Below are positions 33,243 through 43,054 of a stretch of 64,000 nt of DNA, piece after piece. The stretch comes from Aquimarina amphilecti. GTDB lineage: Bacteria; Bacteroidota; Bacteroidia; Flavobacteriales; Flavobacteriaceae. Both the position numbers and the translations under genes were made by a program. How positions within the stretch are numbered: position 1 is the first letter of the stretch; the number at the start of each line of letters is the position of its first letter. The stretch spans positions 62,001 to 126,000 of the forward strand of contig NZ_FOAB01000004.1 of the NCBI RefSeq assembly GCF_900109375.1. Direction: 5' to 3'. The notes under the pieces are model-generated. The model saw only the letters and a list, made by a program, of their open reading frames with translations, did not search any database and was not told the origin of the DNA.

Positions 33243-35694
33243 AGTAGTTATCTTTTTTTTATTATTAACTACAGTTGTGTCGGCGCAATATAGTATTAAG
33301 GGGATTGTGAAAAATGAGAATAATCAGCCGATTCAGGGAGCAGAGGTATATAATAGAACTAATGGAGAGCAAACTATAACTAGAGGGGATGGTAGTTTTG
33401 AGTTTATTGATATCGAGCTAGGTGATTACTATTTGTCTATTTTTAGCTTCGATTACGAAATTTTAGAGAGACAAGTAACTGTAAATAATGACATAGAAGT
33501 AAGTTTTGTTTTGAAGACTTTAGGAGAGGAGTTATCCGAAGTAGTTGTAACACAAAGAAGAGAAAAAGTATTTGGACTTAAAAGGTTAAAGCCAGTTGAA
33601 GGAACTGCAATATATGCAGGAAAAAAGAGTGAGGTAGTTTTGCTAAGTAATGTTCAGGGTAATTTAGCTTCTAATAATGCAAGACAGATTTATGCACAGG
33701 TAGCTGGATTAAATATTTATGAGAATAGTACAGGTGGATTACAGCTTAATATAGGTGGTAGAGGTTTAGACCCTAATCGTACGGCAAATTTTAATACTCG
33801 TCAAAATGGATATGATATTAGTGCCGATGTATTAGGGTATCCCGAAAGTTATTATACACCACCTGCAGAAGCAATTGAAGAAATACAAGTAGTACGTGGA
33901 GCTGCATCTTTGCAATATGGAACACAATTTGGAGGTCTGTTAAATTTTAAGATGAAGAGACCAAATCCAAATAAGAAAGTAGAATTAGTATCTCGTCAAA
34001 CATTAGGTTCTTATAATCTTTTTACCAGTTTCAATAGTTTGGGCGGTACCGTTGGTAAATTTAGTTATTATACCTATTTCAATTATAAGAAAGGTGATGG
34101 GTTTAGAGCTAACTCCGAATTTGATTCTAAAAATGCTTATTTCCATCTTGGATATCAGTTATCTGATAGAACAAAGTTGATAGGAGAGTTTACGTATTTA
34201 GATTATTTGGCAAAACAACCTGGTGGTTTAACAGATACCCAATTTAATATAGATCCTACATTTAGTAATAGAACTAGAAATTGGTTCGACGTAAACTGGA
34301 AATTATTTTCATTAAAACTAGAACACGAGTTTTCGGATAAAACAGATTTTAGTCTTAATCTATTTGGATTAGATGCTTCTAGATCTGCTGTTGGTTTTAG
34401 AGGAATTCCTGGAAACCTTAATACGAACCCTATAACAGATGTAGATGAAGTAGATGCAGATGGTAATTTTGTGAATTCAAGGGATCTTATTGTGGATAAC
34501 TTTAAAAATTGGGGAGCAGAAGCAAGATTGCTTACTAGGTATGATTTATGGAATGAAGAATCGGTGTTTCTTATTGGTTCAAAATTTTATAAGGCTTCTA
34601 ATGATTCTAGACAAGGATCTGGAGGTCTTGGATCCGGTCCAGATTTTAACTTTCAAGATGAAACTTTTCCTGATTATCCTAATCAATCTTCTTTTGATTT
34701 TCCTAATGTTAATCTAGCTGTTTTCGGAGAAAATATATTTAAATTATCAGATAAGTTTTCAGTGACTCCTGGATTTAGATTTGAATATATTAAAACAGAA
34801 AGTGAAGGAACTTTTAATAATGTAGTATTTGATAATGCGGGTAATCCTATTGCTAATAATTTAGAAACAGATAATAGGGAATTGGACCGATCTTTTTTTC
34901 TTTTTGGAATAGGATCTAGTTATAAACTAAATAATTCCTTAGAAGCTTATGTAAATGTTTCACAAAATTATAGATCTATAACTTTTAGTGATATTAGAGT
35001 TGTGAGTCCAACATTTCGAGTTGATCCAGATATCGGAGATGAAGAGGGGTTTACTGCAGATATTGGGGTACGTGGTCGATTAAATAATATGCTGTCTTAT
35101 GACATAAGTGTTTTTGGATTAGTATATGATGATCGAATTGGTATTGTTTTTAATGATAGGGCTGAACGAGTAAGAGGAAATATTGGAAATGCACTTATAT
35201 ATGGGGTGGAGAGTTTTGTGGATTGGAATATTTGGAACACAATCTCTGGAAGTAATGAGAATTATAGATTAAACCTGTTTGCTAATACTTCCTTTACTAC
35301 TTCGGAGTATACGTCGTCTGATCTTTCTGGAATCGAAGGGAATAAAGTAGAGTTTATACCGGAGATTAACTTAAAAACAGGGCTTAAATTTGGTTATAAA
35401 AACTTCTTAGCAAATATACAGTATACGTATCTTTCGGAACAATTTACTGATGTTTCTAATGCTTCTGTGGCGTTAGATGGAGATAATAGAAATGGTATCA
35501 TTGGTGAGATACCATCTTATTCTATTTTAGATGTATCTTTTTCTTATACCTATGAGAAGTTTAAATTAGAAACAGGAGTTAATAATCTGTTAGATGAAAG
35601 TTATTTTACGCAAAGAGCTACAGGATATCCGGGTCCTGGAATTATACCATCTGATCCTTTAACTTGGTACGCTACATTGCAATTTAAGTGGTAA
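33223..35694 (+). CDS. TonB-dependent receptor with carboxypeptidase-like domain (FecA-like)
   Basis: An 823-aa outer-membrane receptor. I chose the ATG at 33223, which overlaps the HTTM stop and gives a proper signal peptide (MRLRDCKVVIFFLLLTTVVS); a longer frame from 33151 would bury it. After the signal comes a CarboxypepD-like Ig domain (SIKGIVKNENNQPIQGAEVY), a plug (QVVRGAASLQYGTQFGGLLNF) and the barrel. Features such as NIGGRGLDPNRT resemble ferric-citrate receptors. With imelysin and HTTM it forms a translationally linked iron-uptake set. Confidence 0.92.
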   Translation: MRLRDCKVVIFFLLLTTVVSAQYSIKGIVKNENNQPIQGAEVYNRTNGEQTITRGDGSFEFIDIELGDYYLSIFSFDYEILERQVTVNNDIEVSFVLKTLGEELSEVVVTQRREKVFGLKRLKPVEGTAIYAGKKSEVVLLSNVQGNLASNNARQIYAQVAGLNIYENSTGGLQLNIGGRGLDPNRTANFNTRQNGYDISADVLGYPESYYTPPAEAIEEIQVVRGAASLQYGTQFGGLLNFKMKRPNPNKKVELVSRQTLGSYNLFTSFNSLGGTVGKFSYYTYFNYKKGDGFRANSEFDSKNAYFHLGYQLSDRTKLIGEFTYLDYLAKQPGGLTDTQFNIDPTFSNRTRNWFDVNWKLFSLKLEHEFSDKTDFSLNLFGLDASRSAVGFRGIPGNLNTNPITDVDEVDADGNFVNSRDLIVDNFKNWGAEARLLTRYDLWNEESVFLIGSKFYKASNDSRQGSGGLGSGPDFNFQDETFPDYPNQSSFDFPNVNLAVFGENIFKLSDKFSVTPGFRFEYIKTESEGTFNNVVFDNAGNPIANNLETDNRELDRSFFLFGIGSSYKLNNSLEAYVNVSQNYRSITFSDIRVVSPTFRVDPDIGDEEGFTADIGVRGRLNNMLSYDISVFGLVYDDRIGIVFNDRAERVRGNIGNALIYGVESFVDWNIWNTISGSNENYRLNLFANTSFTTSEYTSSDLSGIEGNKVEFIPEINLKTGLKFGYKNFLANIQYTYLSEQFTDVSNASVALDGDNRNGIIGEIPSYSILDVSFSYTYEKFKLETGVNNLLDESYFTQRATGYPGPGIIPSDPLTWYATLQFKW

Positions 35695-35790
35695 TAAGGA
35701 TAAAATTTAACTTTTGTTTACTTGTATAATTAACTTTTGTTCAATCTATGGTTTTAGTTTTAATCTATAAATTTGCTCAAAACACACATT

Positions 35791-36303
35791 ATGAAAGAGT
35801 TTGAGGGGTACGATAAAATGATGGCTGAATATTATAATTCGAATTCGGCTTTAGTACTTCCGCTATCTTGTTGGGAGTTTTATGGAGAACATAATTGGTC
35901 TTTAGGGAATTTTAAGACTGATCTTGATTCTTTAAATAAGATTACCAAGAAATGGGATTTCGAAAACATCTATCATAATGAGCTAGTTCATAAGAAATCT
36001 GTTATTCTTATTACTAATACAGATCTTAAAATAGTATATGCTACCCATAATATAGAAAAAATGAGTGGATATACACCAGAAGAGATTGTTGGAAACTCTC
36101 CAAAAATGTTTCAAGGTGAGCAGACAGATTTAAAGACATCTAAGATTATTAGGGCAGCAATAGATAATCAAGAACCATTTGAGGTTTCTATTGTTAATTA
36201 TAAAAAGGATAGATCAACTTATCTGTGTCATATCAAAGGTTTTCCGATTAGAGATAAAAAAGGGAAATTAATTAACTACATAGCATTCGAGCAGGCAGCT
36301 TAG
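35791..36303 (+). CDS. LOV-like PAS domain protein without the photoactive Cys
   Basis: A 170-aa protein, start ATG 35791 just after a -7 element (TAAATTTG, 35768-35775). An N-terminal helical region (1-50) precedes one PAS domain (about 60-168). The pattern MSGYTPEEIVGNSPKMFQG, then NYKKDRSTYLCHIKGFPIRD, follows LOV domains, but the GRNCRFLQ segment reads GNSPKMFQ, so the adduct-forming Cys is Pro104. The Asn of NYKKD is kept. It may bind flavin without forming an adduct, or another ligand. No output domain is attached. Confidence 0.82.
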   Translation: MKEFEGYDKMMAEYYNSNSALVLPLSCWEFYGEHNWSLGNFKTDLDSLNKITKKWDFENIYHNELVHKKSVILITNTDLKIVYATHNIEKMSGYTPEEIVGNSPKMFQGEQTDLKTSKIIRAAIDNQEPFEVSIVNYKKDRSTYLCHIKGFPIRDKKGKLINYIAFEQAA

Positions 36304-36435
36304 TGTACTTACAAGATGTATTTTATATAACTTACTTCGTTTTACAAAAAAAACATTTTTTATTAATTAAATTCTTCAAGGTTTAATAAACATTAATTCT
36401 TGATATAATAATTTTGTTCTCTATTTTATTTAATA

Positions 36436-36492
36436 GAAATATGTATTGAGAATAGAATTTTAATTTTTAAAACTATTTTCAATACATATTTC
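36436..36492. terminator. Long inverted repeat between convergent genes
   Basis: A 20-bp stem (36436-36455 with 36473-36492, one G-T pair) and a 17-nt AT loop. It lies between the PAS gene and the protease gene, which converge. T-tracts after the stem are weak, so it may be a bidirectional terminator or another structured element. Confidence 0.5.
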
Positions 36493-36579
36493 CTGTATAT
36501 TGATTATTAGAATTTCTATAAAGTCTGTTCTTGCCGTTTATTTCTATTCTAGTTTAATTAGTAGATAGCAAGACTAGAT

Positions 36580-39500
36580 TTAGTTTCTAGCTCTTTTAGG
36601 GTATGGAGGTCTTTTGTGCTCTTTCGGAGGATTGCTTTTTAGTTCTTTTAATGCTATTTCTATAGCTTTCTCTAATTGAGGATCCTTTCCTTTAATTACT
36701 TCAGATGGTAATTGTTCTACTTCTATATCTGGTGCTACTCCTACGTTTTCTACGATAAAACCATCTTCTGTCCAAATTGCTACATTCGGAGCAGTAACGC
36801 TAGCACCATCAATAAATTCTGGAAATCCTAAAACTCCAACTAACCCCCCCCATGTTCGTTTACCAACCATTTGTCCTACTTTAAATTTTCTAAACATCCA
36901 TGGTAGCATATCTCCTCCGGATCCTGCAGTCTCATCAATGATCATAACTTTAGGTCCCTGAATAGAGGCACTCGGTGTTTTTAGATCTTTTCCATACCTG
37001 AAATTCCAATGAGATTGATATGGATTTAATAATAAATTGATATAATAATCAGCTATTTGACCACCACCATTAAAACGTTCATCAATTATAATGGCTTTTT
37101 TATTGGCTTGCGGAAAGAAATATCGTTTAAAGTATTCGTGACCAGCACCAGCAGTATTTGGCACGTATACATATGCAACTTCTCCATTGGTAGCTTCATG
37201 AACCTTTTTTAGATTTCCTTCAACCCAATCGCGATTGCGTAATTGATATTCGCTTGTTACAGGAGTCACTTTTACAACTCTAGAATCTTTATAGTTGTTA
37301 GTAGGGCCTACAGTAATTTCTGTAATCTTATTCGCAGTATTCTCAAACACACTATAAAGGTTCATAGTTCCCTCTAGGTTTTTTCCGTTTACAGCCAATA
37401 AGTAATCTCCTTTATTCACTAAAACGCCAGGTTCTGTTAGTGGTGACCTTAAATCCGGATTCCAATTTAATCCACCGTAGATTTTCTTAAATTGATATCT
37501 ATTATTTGTAATTTCATAATCAGCTCCAAGAAGACCTCCAGGGATTCTTTTTGGTGTATTCAGTTTTTCTCCACCTCCTTGTAGTCTATGATGTCCTACA
37601 GATAATTCACTACACATCCATTGTATAACTCTATTAAGGTCGTTTCTACAAGAAAGATGAGGTAAGAATTGTTGGTATTTCTTTTTCATTCCTTTCCAAT
37701 CAGAACCGTGCATTCCAGGATCATAAAAATAGTCACGATTGATTCGCCAGGCTTCTTCAAAAATATTTTCCCATTCTTTAGTTGGACTAATTTTTACTTC
37801 TATTTCGTTAGTGTTTAAGATTCCTTTTCCAGGTTTTGGTTTTTTGCCCGTTTCTGTAATTCCCCAACTACTGTTTTTTTGATAAAGCATTTTTTTGCCA
37901 TTAGCAGAAACGGCATAATTATCTAATTCCATGACTTTAGCGTCCTTACGTTCAATTAAATCATATTGATGAAGAGAGGAAGGGATTGAAGGATCTAATG
38001 GGTTCGATGAAATGTATAAGATTTTATTAGCTTGTCCTGAATTTAATTCACGATAGCTACCTGCTTTTATAGGAATGTCAATAATTCTATTTTGTATCCC
38101 ATCAATATCAATTTGTAACTTTTTGTTGGAATTTTCATCTTCTGAAGGTTCATCTTTTTCTTTAAGTTCTTCTTCATCACTTTCTTTGGCAAAAGGAGAA
38201 ATGATGTCTTTTCTAAGTGTTGCTAGATAGATAGAACTTGTAGCTGTCATGTCTTGATTAGACTGATCAAACCAGTTAACAACAGGTCCGGCATCAGTAG
38301 AGGCAAAGAAATAGATGTAATCACCACTAGGATCAAAAACAGGATTGGTTGCATTAATTAGTCCATCACTAATAGGATATGATTTTGATTCCTGTATGTT
38401 ATATATAAATACTTGCTCGTAATTAGAATCTATGATTTTCGAATAAACAATCCATTTAGAATCGTTGGACCAATCTCCAAAAATGTTTCTGAAAGCTCCA
38501 GGGACGTAGTATTCATCATTGGCAATTTTAGTAACTTTTTTAGAAGCTATATCTAAAAGGTATAAGTTTCTGCCATTATCGGAAAAGCTAATTTTTTTGC
38601 TATCGGGTGACCAACTGGTATAAGCGTAAAAACCAGTACCAGAAATTTTAAATTTTTTAGAATCTCCTTTACCGTCTTGAGATTTAATATGTAGTTCGTA
38701 TTCTCCGGAATCATCGGAGAAATATGCAATGTTTTTTCCATCAGGAGACCAGGCAGGATATTTTTCATGGCTTCCAGGGCTTTGTGTTAGGTTTCTAGAG
38801 TCTCCTTTGTTTTCAGGGACAGTTATAATTTCTCCTCTGTAATCAAAAACAGCTCTTTTTCCTGAAGGGGATATGTCAGCAGAGCGTATGTATCGTGGAC
38901 TTTTCACATATCTATCTCGTAATTCTAGAAGATCTGTAGCGATCCTTATAGTTAATTTGGTGCTTGTTTTTGTGTTGATATCATATGTATGAAGGTAACC
39001 AGCATGTTCGAAAATTATTTTATTAGTTCCCAAATCCGCATTGGTAATCGGAAACTTATCAAATTCAGTAAGTTGTTTTATCGTTTTTGAACTTACTTCA
39101 TAGGAAAATAAATTAAATTCTCCATTTCGATCGCTTAAGAAAAATATAGTATCACCTTTCCACATAGGTTGTACATCATTACTTCCGCCTTTAGGTTGTG
39201 GAATTTTTACAATGGATTTATCTGCAAAAGAGAACAACCATATATTTGCTGTTGTTCCTCCGCGATAGTTTTTCCATTGATGAAAACGTTCTCGTATTGG
39301 AGTGTAAGCCATGTACTTTCCATCTGGAGAATAAGTAGCATGCCATGCATTTGGTATTTCTAATTCGGTGGGAAAACCACCATTGATAGAAACCTGATAA
39401 AGCTTTGCATATCGATTTGTGTGAATTGCTCTTTGCGAATTGAAAAGCACCGAGTTACCATCAGGAGAAAACCCTAATGTAGTATCCCTCATTGGATGCC

Positions 39501-39828
39501 AAGTAAGTCTTTTAGGAATCCCACCTTTTACTGGAATGATAAAGACATCAACATTTCCGTCATATTCTGCATTAAAAGCAATAAACTTACCATCGGGAGA
39601 AAAAACAGGGTTAGATTCTATCCCTTCGTCTATAGTTAATCTGCGAGGTTGAGTTCCATCTTGTTTGGCTACCCAGAGATCTTCTGCATAAATAAATGCA
39701 ATATGTGATTGGCTTATTGCTGGTGTATGCAACATTCTAGTGTCACTAGGATCTGTAGCATAAGATTTGATAGAATACAAAGCTGCTAAAAATAGTATTC
39801 TGTAAAGAGTGGAGTTTAAATTTTTCAT
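36580..39828 (-). CDS. Tricorn-like S41 protease
   Basis: A 1082-aa secreted protein (signal peptide ending near SYA). A beta-propeller of repeated WD40-like PD40 units covers about residues 30-560 (SNPVFSPDGKFIAFNAEYDG, YPAWSPDGKNIAYFSDD). An acidic linker is followed by a helical core, a PDZ domain (about 780-860) and the S41 catalytic domain with the Ser in ETAGSGGDMLPW (about residue 967) and DERFNGGGQIADYY. It degrades peptides in the periplasm. It is monocistronic. Confidence 0.95.
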   Translation of the reverse strand: MKNLNSTLYRILFLAALYSIKSYATDPSDTRMLHTPAISQSHIAFIYAEDLWVAKQDGTQPRRLTIDEGIESNPVFSPDGKFIAFNAEYDGNVDVFIIPVKGGIPKRLTWHPMRDTTLGFSPDGNSVLFNSQRAIHTNRYAKLYQVSINGGFPTELEIPNAWHATYSPDGKYMAYTPIRERFHQWKNYRGGTTANIWLFSFADKSIVKIPQPKGGSNDVQPMWKGDTIFFLSDRNGEFNLFSYEVSSKTIKQLTEFDKFPITNADLGTNKIIFEHAGYLHTYDINTKTSTKLTIRIATDLLELRDRYVKSPRYIRSADISPSGKRAVFDYRGEIITVPENKGDSRNLTQSPGSHEKYPAWSPDGKNIAYFSDDSGEYELHIKSQDGKGDSKKFKISGTGFYAYTSWSPDSKKISFSDNGRNLYLLDIASKKVTKIANDEYYVPGAFRNIFGDWSNDSKWIVYSKIIDSNYEQVFIYNIQESKSYPISDGLINATNPVFDPSGDYIYFFASTDAGPVVNWFDQSNQDMTATSSIYLATLRKDIISPFAKESDEEELKEKDEPSEDENSNKKLQIDIDGIQNRIIDIPIKAGSYRELNSGQANKILYISSNPLDPSIPSSLHQYDLIERKDAKVMELDNYAVSANGKKMLYQKNSSWGITETGKKPKPGKGILNTNEIEVKISPTKEWENIFEEAWRINRDYFYDPGMHGSDWKGMKKKYQQFLPHLSCRNDLNRVIQWMCSELSVGHHRLQGGGEKLNTPKRIPGGLLGADYEITNNRYQFKKIYGGLNWNPDLRSPLTEPGVLVNKGDYLLAVNGKNLEGTMNLYSVFENTANKITEITVGPTNNYKDSRVVKVTPVTSEYQLRNRDWVEGNLKKVHEATNGEVAYVYVPNTAGAGHEYFKRYFFPQANKKAIIIDERFNGGGQIADYYINLLLNPYQSHWNFRYGKDLKTPSASIQGPKVMIIDETAGSGGDMLPWMFRKFKVGQMVGKRTWGGLVGVLGFPEFIDGASVTAPNVAIWTEDGFIVENVGVAPDIEVEQLPSEVIKGKDPQLEKAIEIALKELKSNPPKEHKRPPYPKRARN

Positions 39829-40144
39829 GATCTTTTGATTGATGAAGATTTATGTTTTTTATCTAGCGAATGAAATTAAGTTTTTATGATTTGGATTCTG
39901 TTAATCATATTTTAAAATAATATAGTTTTAGGCAATCTAAGTGGTATCAATGGATAGGTGAATATTAATTTTAAAACTTGTGTAACCAGTTGTTTAACCT
40001 TATTAAGTCCTAATTTTATTTAATTATAAATTCCGCAAACTATTGTTTGTTAGTTTGTTAATCTGCTGTTAAAGATGTTTTTAAGATGTAACAATCTTTG
40101 ATTTCTAGTCGTCTTATAAGCATAAATCAATAAAAACGAATAGA
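39829..40144. other. 316-bp divergent spacer
   Basis: AT-rich region between the protease gene and a small secreted-protein gene. No open frame with coding character, RNA gene or strong hairpin was seen. It must hold both promoters, but no clear TAnnTTTG pair stands out. Confidence 0.4.
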
Positions 40145-40477
40145 ATGAAAAAATTAAATGTTATGCTGTTAGCAGCAGTATTTGCAATCAGTAGTGTTGC
40201 AACTGCAAGTACAAAACCAACAGAGTCAGAAACTAATTTTACACAAGAAATTAAGGAATTATTAAAAAAGCCTTCTTTCAAAGTAGAAAATGAGATTGAG
40301 GCTAGTGTTACTTTTACTTTGAATAATGAAGGTGAGATTGTAGTTCTTTCAATCGACTCAGATAGTGATATGGTAAAAGGTTATATTAAAAACAGATTAA
40401 ATTATCAAAAGATAGAAGCTAAACCTCGCACTGGTGTTAAGTTTTATACTATGCCGGTTAGGGTAGTTGCTTCTTAA
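40145..40477 (+). CDS. Small secreted protein with TonB-C-like fold
   Basis: A 110-aa protein with a clean signal peptide (cleavage after ATAS). The mature 90 residues show a strand-helix-strand order (ASVTFTLNNEGEIVVLSID, KGYIKNRLNYQKIEAK, FYTMPVRVV) reminiscent of TonB C-terminal-like domains. Similar short proteins are frequent in flavobacteria. Function unknown. It is monocistronic with a strong terminator. Confidence 0.75.
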   Translation: MKKLNVMLLAAVFAISSVATASTKPTESETNFTQEIKELLKKPSFKVENEIEASVTFTLNNEGEIVVLSIDSDSDMVKGYIKNRLNYQKIEAKPRTGVKFYTMPVRVVAS

Positions 40478-40500
40478 AGTAAAAGAGTAAAGAGAAAAGA

Positions 40501-40531
40501 AAATCCTGGATTCATCACCCAGGATTTTTTT
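40501..40531 (+). terminator. Rho-independent terminator
   Basis: A 9-bp stem AAATCCTGG / CCAGGATTT with a 9-nt loop and a T tract, 24 bp after the small secreted-protein gene. Its T tract touches the 3' end of the convergent methyltransferase gene. Confidence 0.82.
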
Positions 40532-42146
40532 ATGCTTTTGTTTTACCTGTAATATAATGTATGCTTACCGTCGCTAATTCAGAATCTGGAAATTTAGAGA
40601 AATACCCTGGATTACTTTTTAGCCCTACCTCTTCAATAACCTTAAGAAAGGAATTAATTTCTAAAATATATTGATCAGAAAATCCATGAGTAGCATCATA
40701 AGCTGTAGCCGCTGTACTTCCTATATTTTTAGAAGCTATATGAGGTGGGATAGTATGTAACTCTATTACGATCAACCCGAATTTTGCAATATGTGGTTCC
40801 CATTTTTTAAAATGATCTTTTAGATTACGCTCTACTTCATCATTTTGTAATAACTTTCCTCTATAAGCAAAGGCGCCTGTAGATTGACTTGGGGTATTTA
40901 GTTTACTTACAGGTTCGCTCCATATTCTATTATGATCTAGAAAAGTTCTAACGGATAAAAGATCTTTCAATTCGATCTTGTAATTTTCTTTTAAATCCTT
41001 TTCCAAAAGATCCGGATCACTAATGTCTCCCCAAATTACTTTTGCCCAAATATCAGCTTGTATTAAATTTGCTCTTGTTACTTTTAGTGCCGCTTTATTG
41101 TAATCAGCACCAACTAAAAATAAGGGATGGTCATCGAGGTGTTTTCCTCTTAATGTTTTAGATTCAATGATCTCAAAAAGATGAATTAGAAAGGCGCCAT
41201 TTCCACAACCCATATCGAGAATTCCTTTCGGTTGTTCATCCAAAGGTTTGTTGAATAAGCTGATAATAATTTCATCGATTTTTTTAAAATATGTAGTATG
41301 GGCACCGCCACTTCCCCAAACATTCATTTCACGATCTACGTGAGTTTCATCGGTAGATTTCTCGGTATCCCATAAAATTTTAGGATTTCCGAATAACAAT
41401 TGATCCATTTGTCTGAACATTGGGATATAAGAAACTGTCACGCCATAAGCAGAAGCTCTTTTAGCAAAAAATAACCCTTTGTTAGTAAATGTATAATTGT
41501 TGTTACTTTTACTAAACCATCCTAAATTGCTTAAAAAAGTAAGAATTGTGTCAAAACTTGCGGGGAACTTATGGTATTCATCTGCGCTAAAAGATGCTTC
41601 CATAAAGTATTTATGAAACATTCCGCCCATTCCGAGGTGCACAATAGTTGGTCCTACTAAGATACCTTCAATATGTTTTAGTATTTGTTGCTGTGTGATA
41701 TTCGCCTTTTCATTTTCAGAAAAGGACATGTCTAATGAATCTTGATATTTAGTAATTAACTTTTCTAATTTATGAAATGGTTCTAATTCGAATTTTCTGG
41801 GATGGAATTTTCCGGAGTATTCCAGAAGATCAACAACGCCTTCATATAAATGAAAATAATCAAATGCTATTTTTGTGTGTTCGTTTGTAGATACTTTAGC
41901 TATGTTTTGGGTAATTTGATATGTTAACCAACCTTGAGAACCAAGCATCCTAAGGGCTACATTGATATATCCCGGATTTCCATCAAACTGTTCCGCTATT
42001 TTAGATACGGATACAGTTTTGTTAGAAATTATATAATCAGTAATTCCTTTTTTAAATAATGAATAGGCAACGGGAGCAACTGCTATTCCGTCTAAATGCC
42101 TGAATAACTCTTCTCGGAATATTTGTTTTTCCTGTTTCGTTAACAT
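40530..42146 (-). CDS. Class I SAM-dependent methyltransferase, polyketide-type (AprA-like)
   Basis: A 538-aa protein. Residues 1-290 are helical with winged-helix-like segments (SVSKIAEQF, NPGYINVALRMLGSQGWL) and an unusual second all-alpha part. The SAM domain starts at about 300 with ILDMGCGNGAFLIHLF and continues with VGADYNKAALKVTRANL and the IWGDISDP acidic block. The layout recalls stand-alone relatives of the AprA-type methyltransferase in polyketide assembly lines. Substrate unknown; no biosynthetic cluster is nearby. Confidence 0.75.
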   Translation of the reverse strand: MLTKQEKQIFREELFRHLDGIAVAPVAYSLFKKGITDYIISNKTVSVSKIAEQFDGNPGYINVALRMLGSQGWLTYQITQNIAKVSTNEHTKIAFDYFHLYEGVVDLLEYSGKFHPRKFELEPFHKLEKLITKYQDSLDMSFSENEKANITQQQILKHIEGILVGPTIVHLGMGGMFHKYFMEASFSADEYHKFPASFDTILTFLSNLGWFSKSNNNYTFTNKGLFFAKRASAYGVTVSYIPMFRQMDQLLFGNPKILWDTEKSTDETHVDREMNVWGSGGAHTTYFKKIDEIIISLFNKPLDEQPKGILDMGCGNGAFLIHLFEIIESKTLRGKHLDDHPLFLVGADYNKAALKVTRANLIQADIWAKVIWGDISDPDLLEKDLKENYKIELKDLLSVRTFLDHNRIWSEPVSKLNTPSQSTGAFAYRGKLLQNDEVERNLKDHFKKWEPHIAKFGLIVIELHTIPPHIASKNIGSTAATAYDATHGFSDQYILEINSFLKVIEEVGLKSNPGYFSKFPDSELATVSIHYITGKTKA

Positions 42147-42219
42147 AAATACTTAATTAAATTGGCTGTTGTGAGTTGATTAGTTACAGCAAATTAAGCA
42201 TTTATTTTCGAAGTTTGTT

Positions 42220-42486
42220 TTAGGATTTTTTATTAGCAGTTTGCTGGTTATCTTTTTTTGGAGGCATAGGACCTCTTAGATGAATCACAAGCCCATTGAG
42301 GAAGTTTCGAAGGATTTGATCTCCACACTCCATGTATTTAGGATGGTTTTCATTTCTAAAAATCGCACCGAGTTCGCTTTTTGTTACTTTAAAATCTACT
42401 AAAGAACAAATTTTTACGATTTCGTCATCCCGTAATTTGTGAGCTACTCGTAATTTTTTGAAAATATCGTTATTTGTCAATCCCAT
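42220..42486 (-). CDS. DUF1456 (YehS-like) protein, single repeat
   Basis: An 88-aa protein made of one DUF1456 unit: NDIFKKLRVAHKLRDDEIVKICSLVDFKVTKSELGAIFR-type sequence followed by YMECGDQILRNFLNGL. E. coli YehS has two such repeats (about 156 aa); this one has one repeat plus a Lys-rich tail. The function of the family is unknown. Confidence 0.85.
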   Translation of the reverse strand: MGLTNNDIFKKLRVAHKLRDDEIVKICSLVDFKVTKSELGAIFRNENHPKYMECGDQILRNFLNGLVIHLRGPMPPKKDNQQTANKKS

Positions 42487-42592
42487 ATGGCAAAGGTACT
42501 TTTTTAATTGACTTCAAGAAAAAAATATCCTTTATGTTCAAAAACAAATATGTTTATAAGATATTTGTACTCTTAAATTGTATGATAAAAAT

Positions 42593-42994
42593 ATGTATAG
42601 TAAGGAAGAGAAATTGAGCTTGTTATCAGAAATGATTGATTTTGCCAAAGCTGATAAAAAAATTAAAGACGAAGAGTACAATTTTATTTTAGCGGTAGCT
42701 ACTCAGCTAGAGATATCAGAAGAAGAAATTGGTCATTTAGTAAGAAATAGTGCAGAGAAAAGAAATTTGCAACCAGAATCTCAAAGAATACTTCAGTTTC
42801 ATAGATTAGTTTTATTAATGAATGTAGATCAGGAAACTGCACCATCAGAAGTTGATAAAATTAAAGAAATGGGCTTGCATATGGGATTAAGGCAGGAGGC
42901 AGTAGATACTGTTTTGAGAGAAATGCATAAATATCCTAATAAGGTAATTCCACCAAAAGAATTGATTACGATTTTTACTAGGTTCTATAATTAG
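42593..42994 (+). CDS. TerB-like helical protein
   Basis: A 133-aa cytoplasmic protein, taken from ATG 42593; an upstream in-frame TTG at 42578 is less likely. KLSLLSEMIDFAKADKKIKDEEYNFI and EISEEEIGHLVRN match TerB/DjlA-type helical domains with acidic metal-binding residues. Similar flavobacterial proteins are sometimes labelled excinuclease subunit B, which the sequence does not support. Role unknown. Confidence 0.75.
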   Translation: MYSKEEKLSLLSEMIDFAKADKKIKDEEYNFILAVATQLEISEEEIGHLVRNSAEKRNLQPESQRILQFHRLVLLMNVDQETAPSEVDKIKEMGLHMGLRQEAVDTVLREMHKYPNKVIPPKELITIFTRFYN

Positions 42995-43017
42995 ACCTAA
43001 AAATCAAAAGTATGGAG

Positions 43018-43045
43018 CCTTCAAATTGTGTTTGAAGGTTTTTTT
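43018..43045 (+). terminator. Rho-independent terminator
   Basis: An 8-bp perfect stem CCTTCAAA / TTTGAAGG with a 5-nt loop and a T7 tract, 23 bp after the TerB-like gene. Confidence 0.85.
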
Positions 43046-43054
43046 GTGCGGTTT

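Noticed and set aside
35773..35790. TTG start for the PAS gene
   Set aside because: The TTG overlaps the -7 promoter element; the following ATG at 35791 gives a sensible start.
39169..39652. Open frames antisense to the tricorn-like protease
   Set aside because: They mirror the codon pattern of the opposite strand and have no start context or domain signal.
42578..42592. TTG start for the TerB-like gene
   Set aside because: An in-frame ATG 15 bp later fits better, and the extra five residues carry no family signal.
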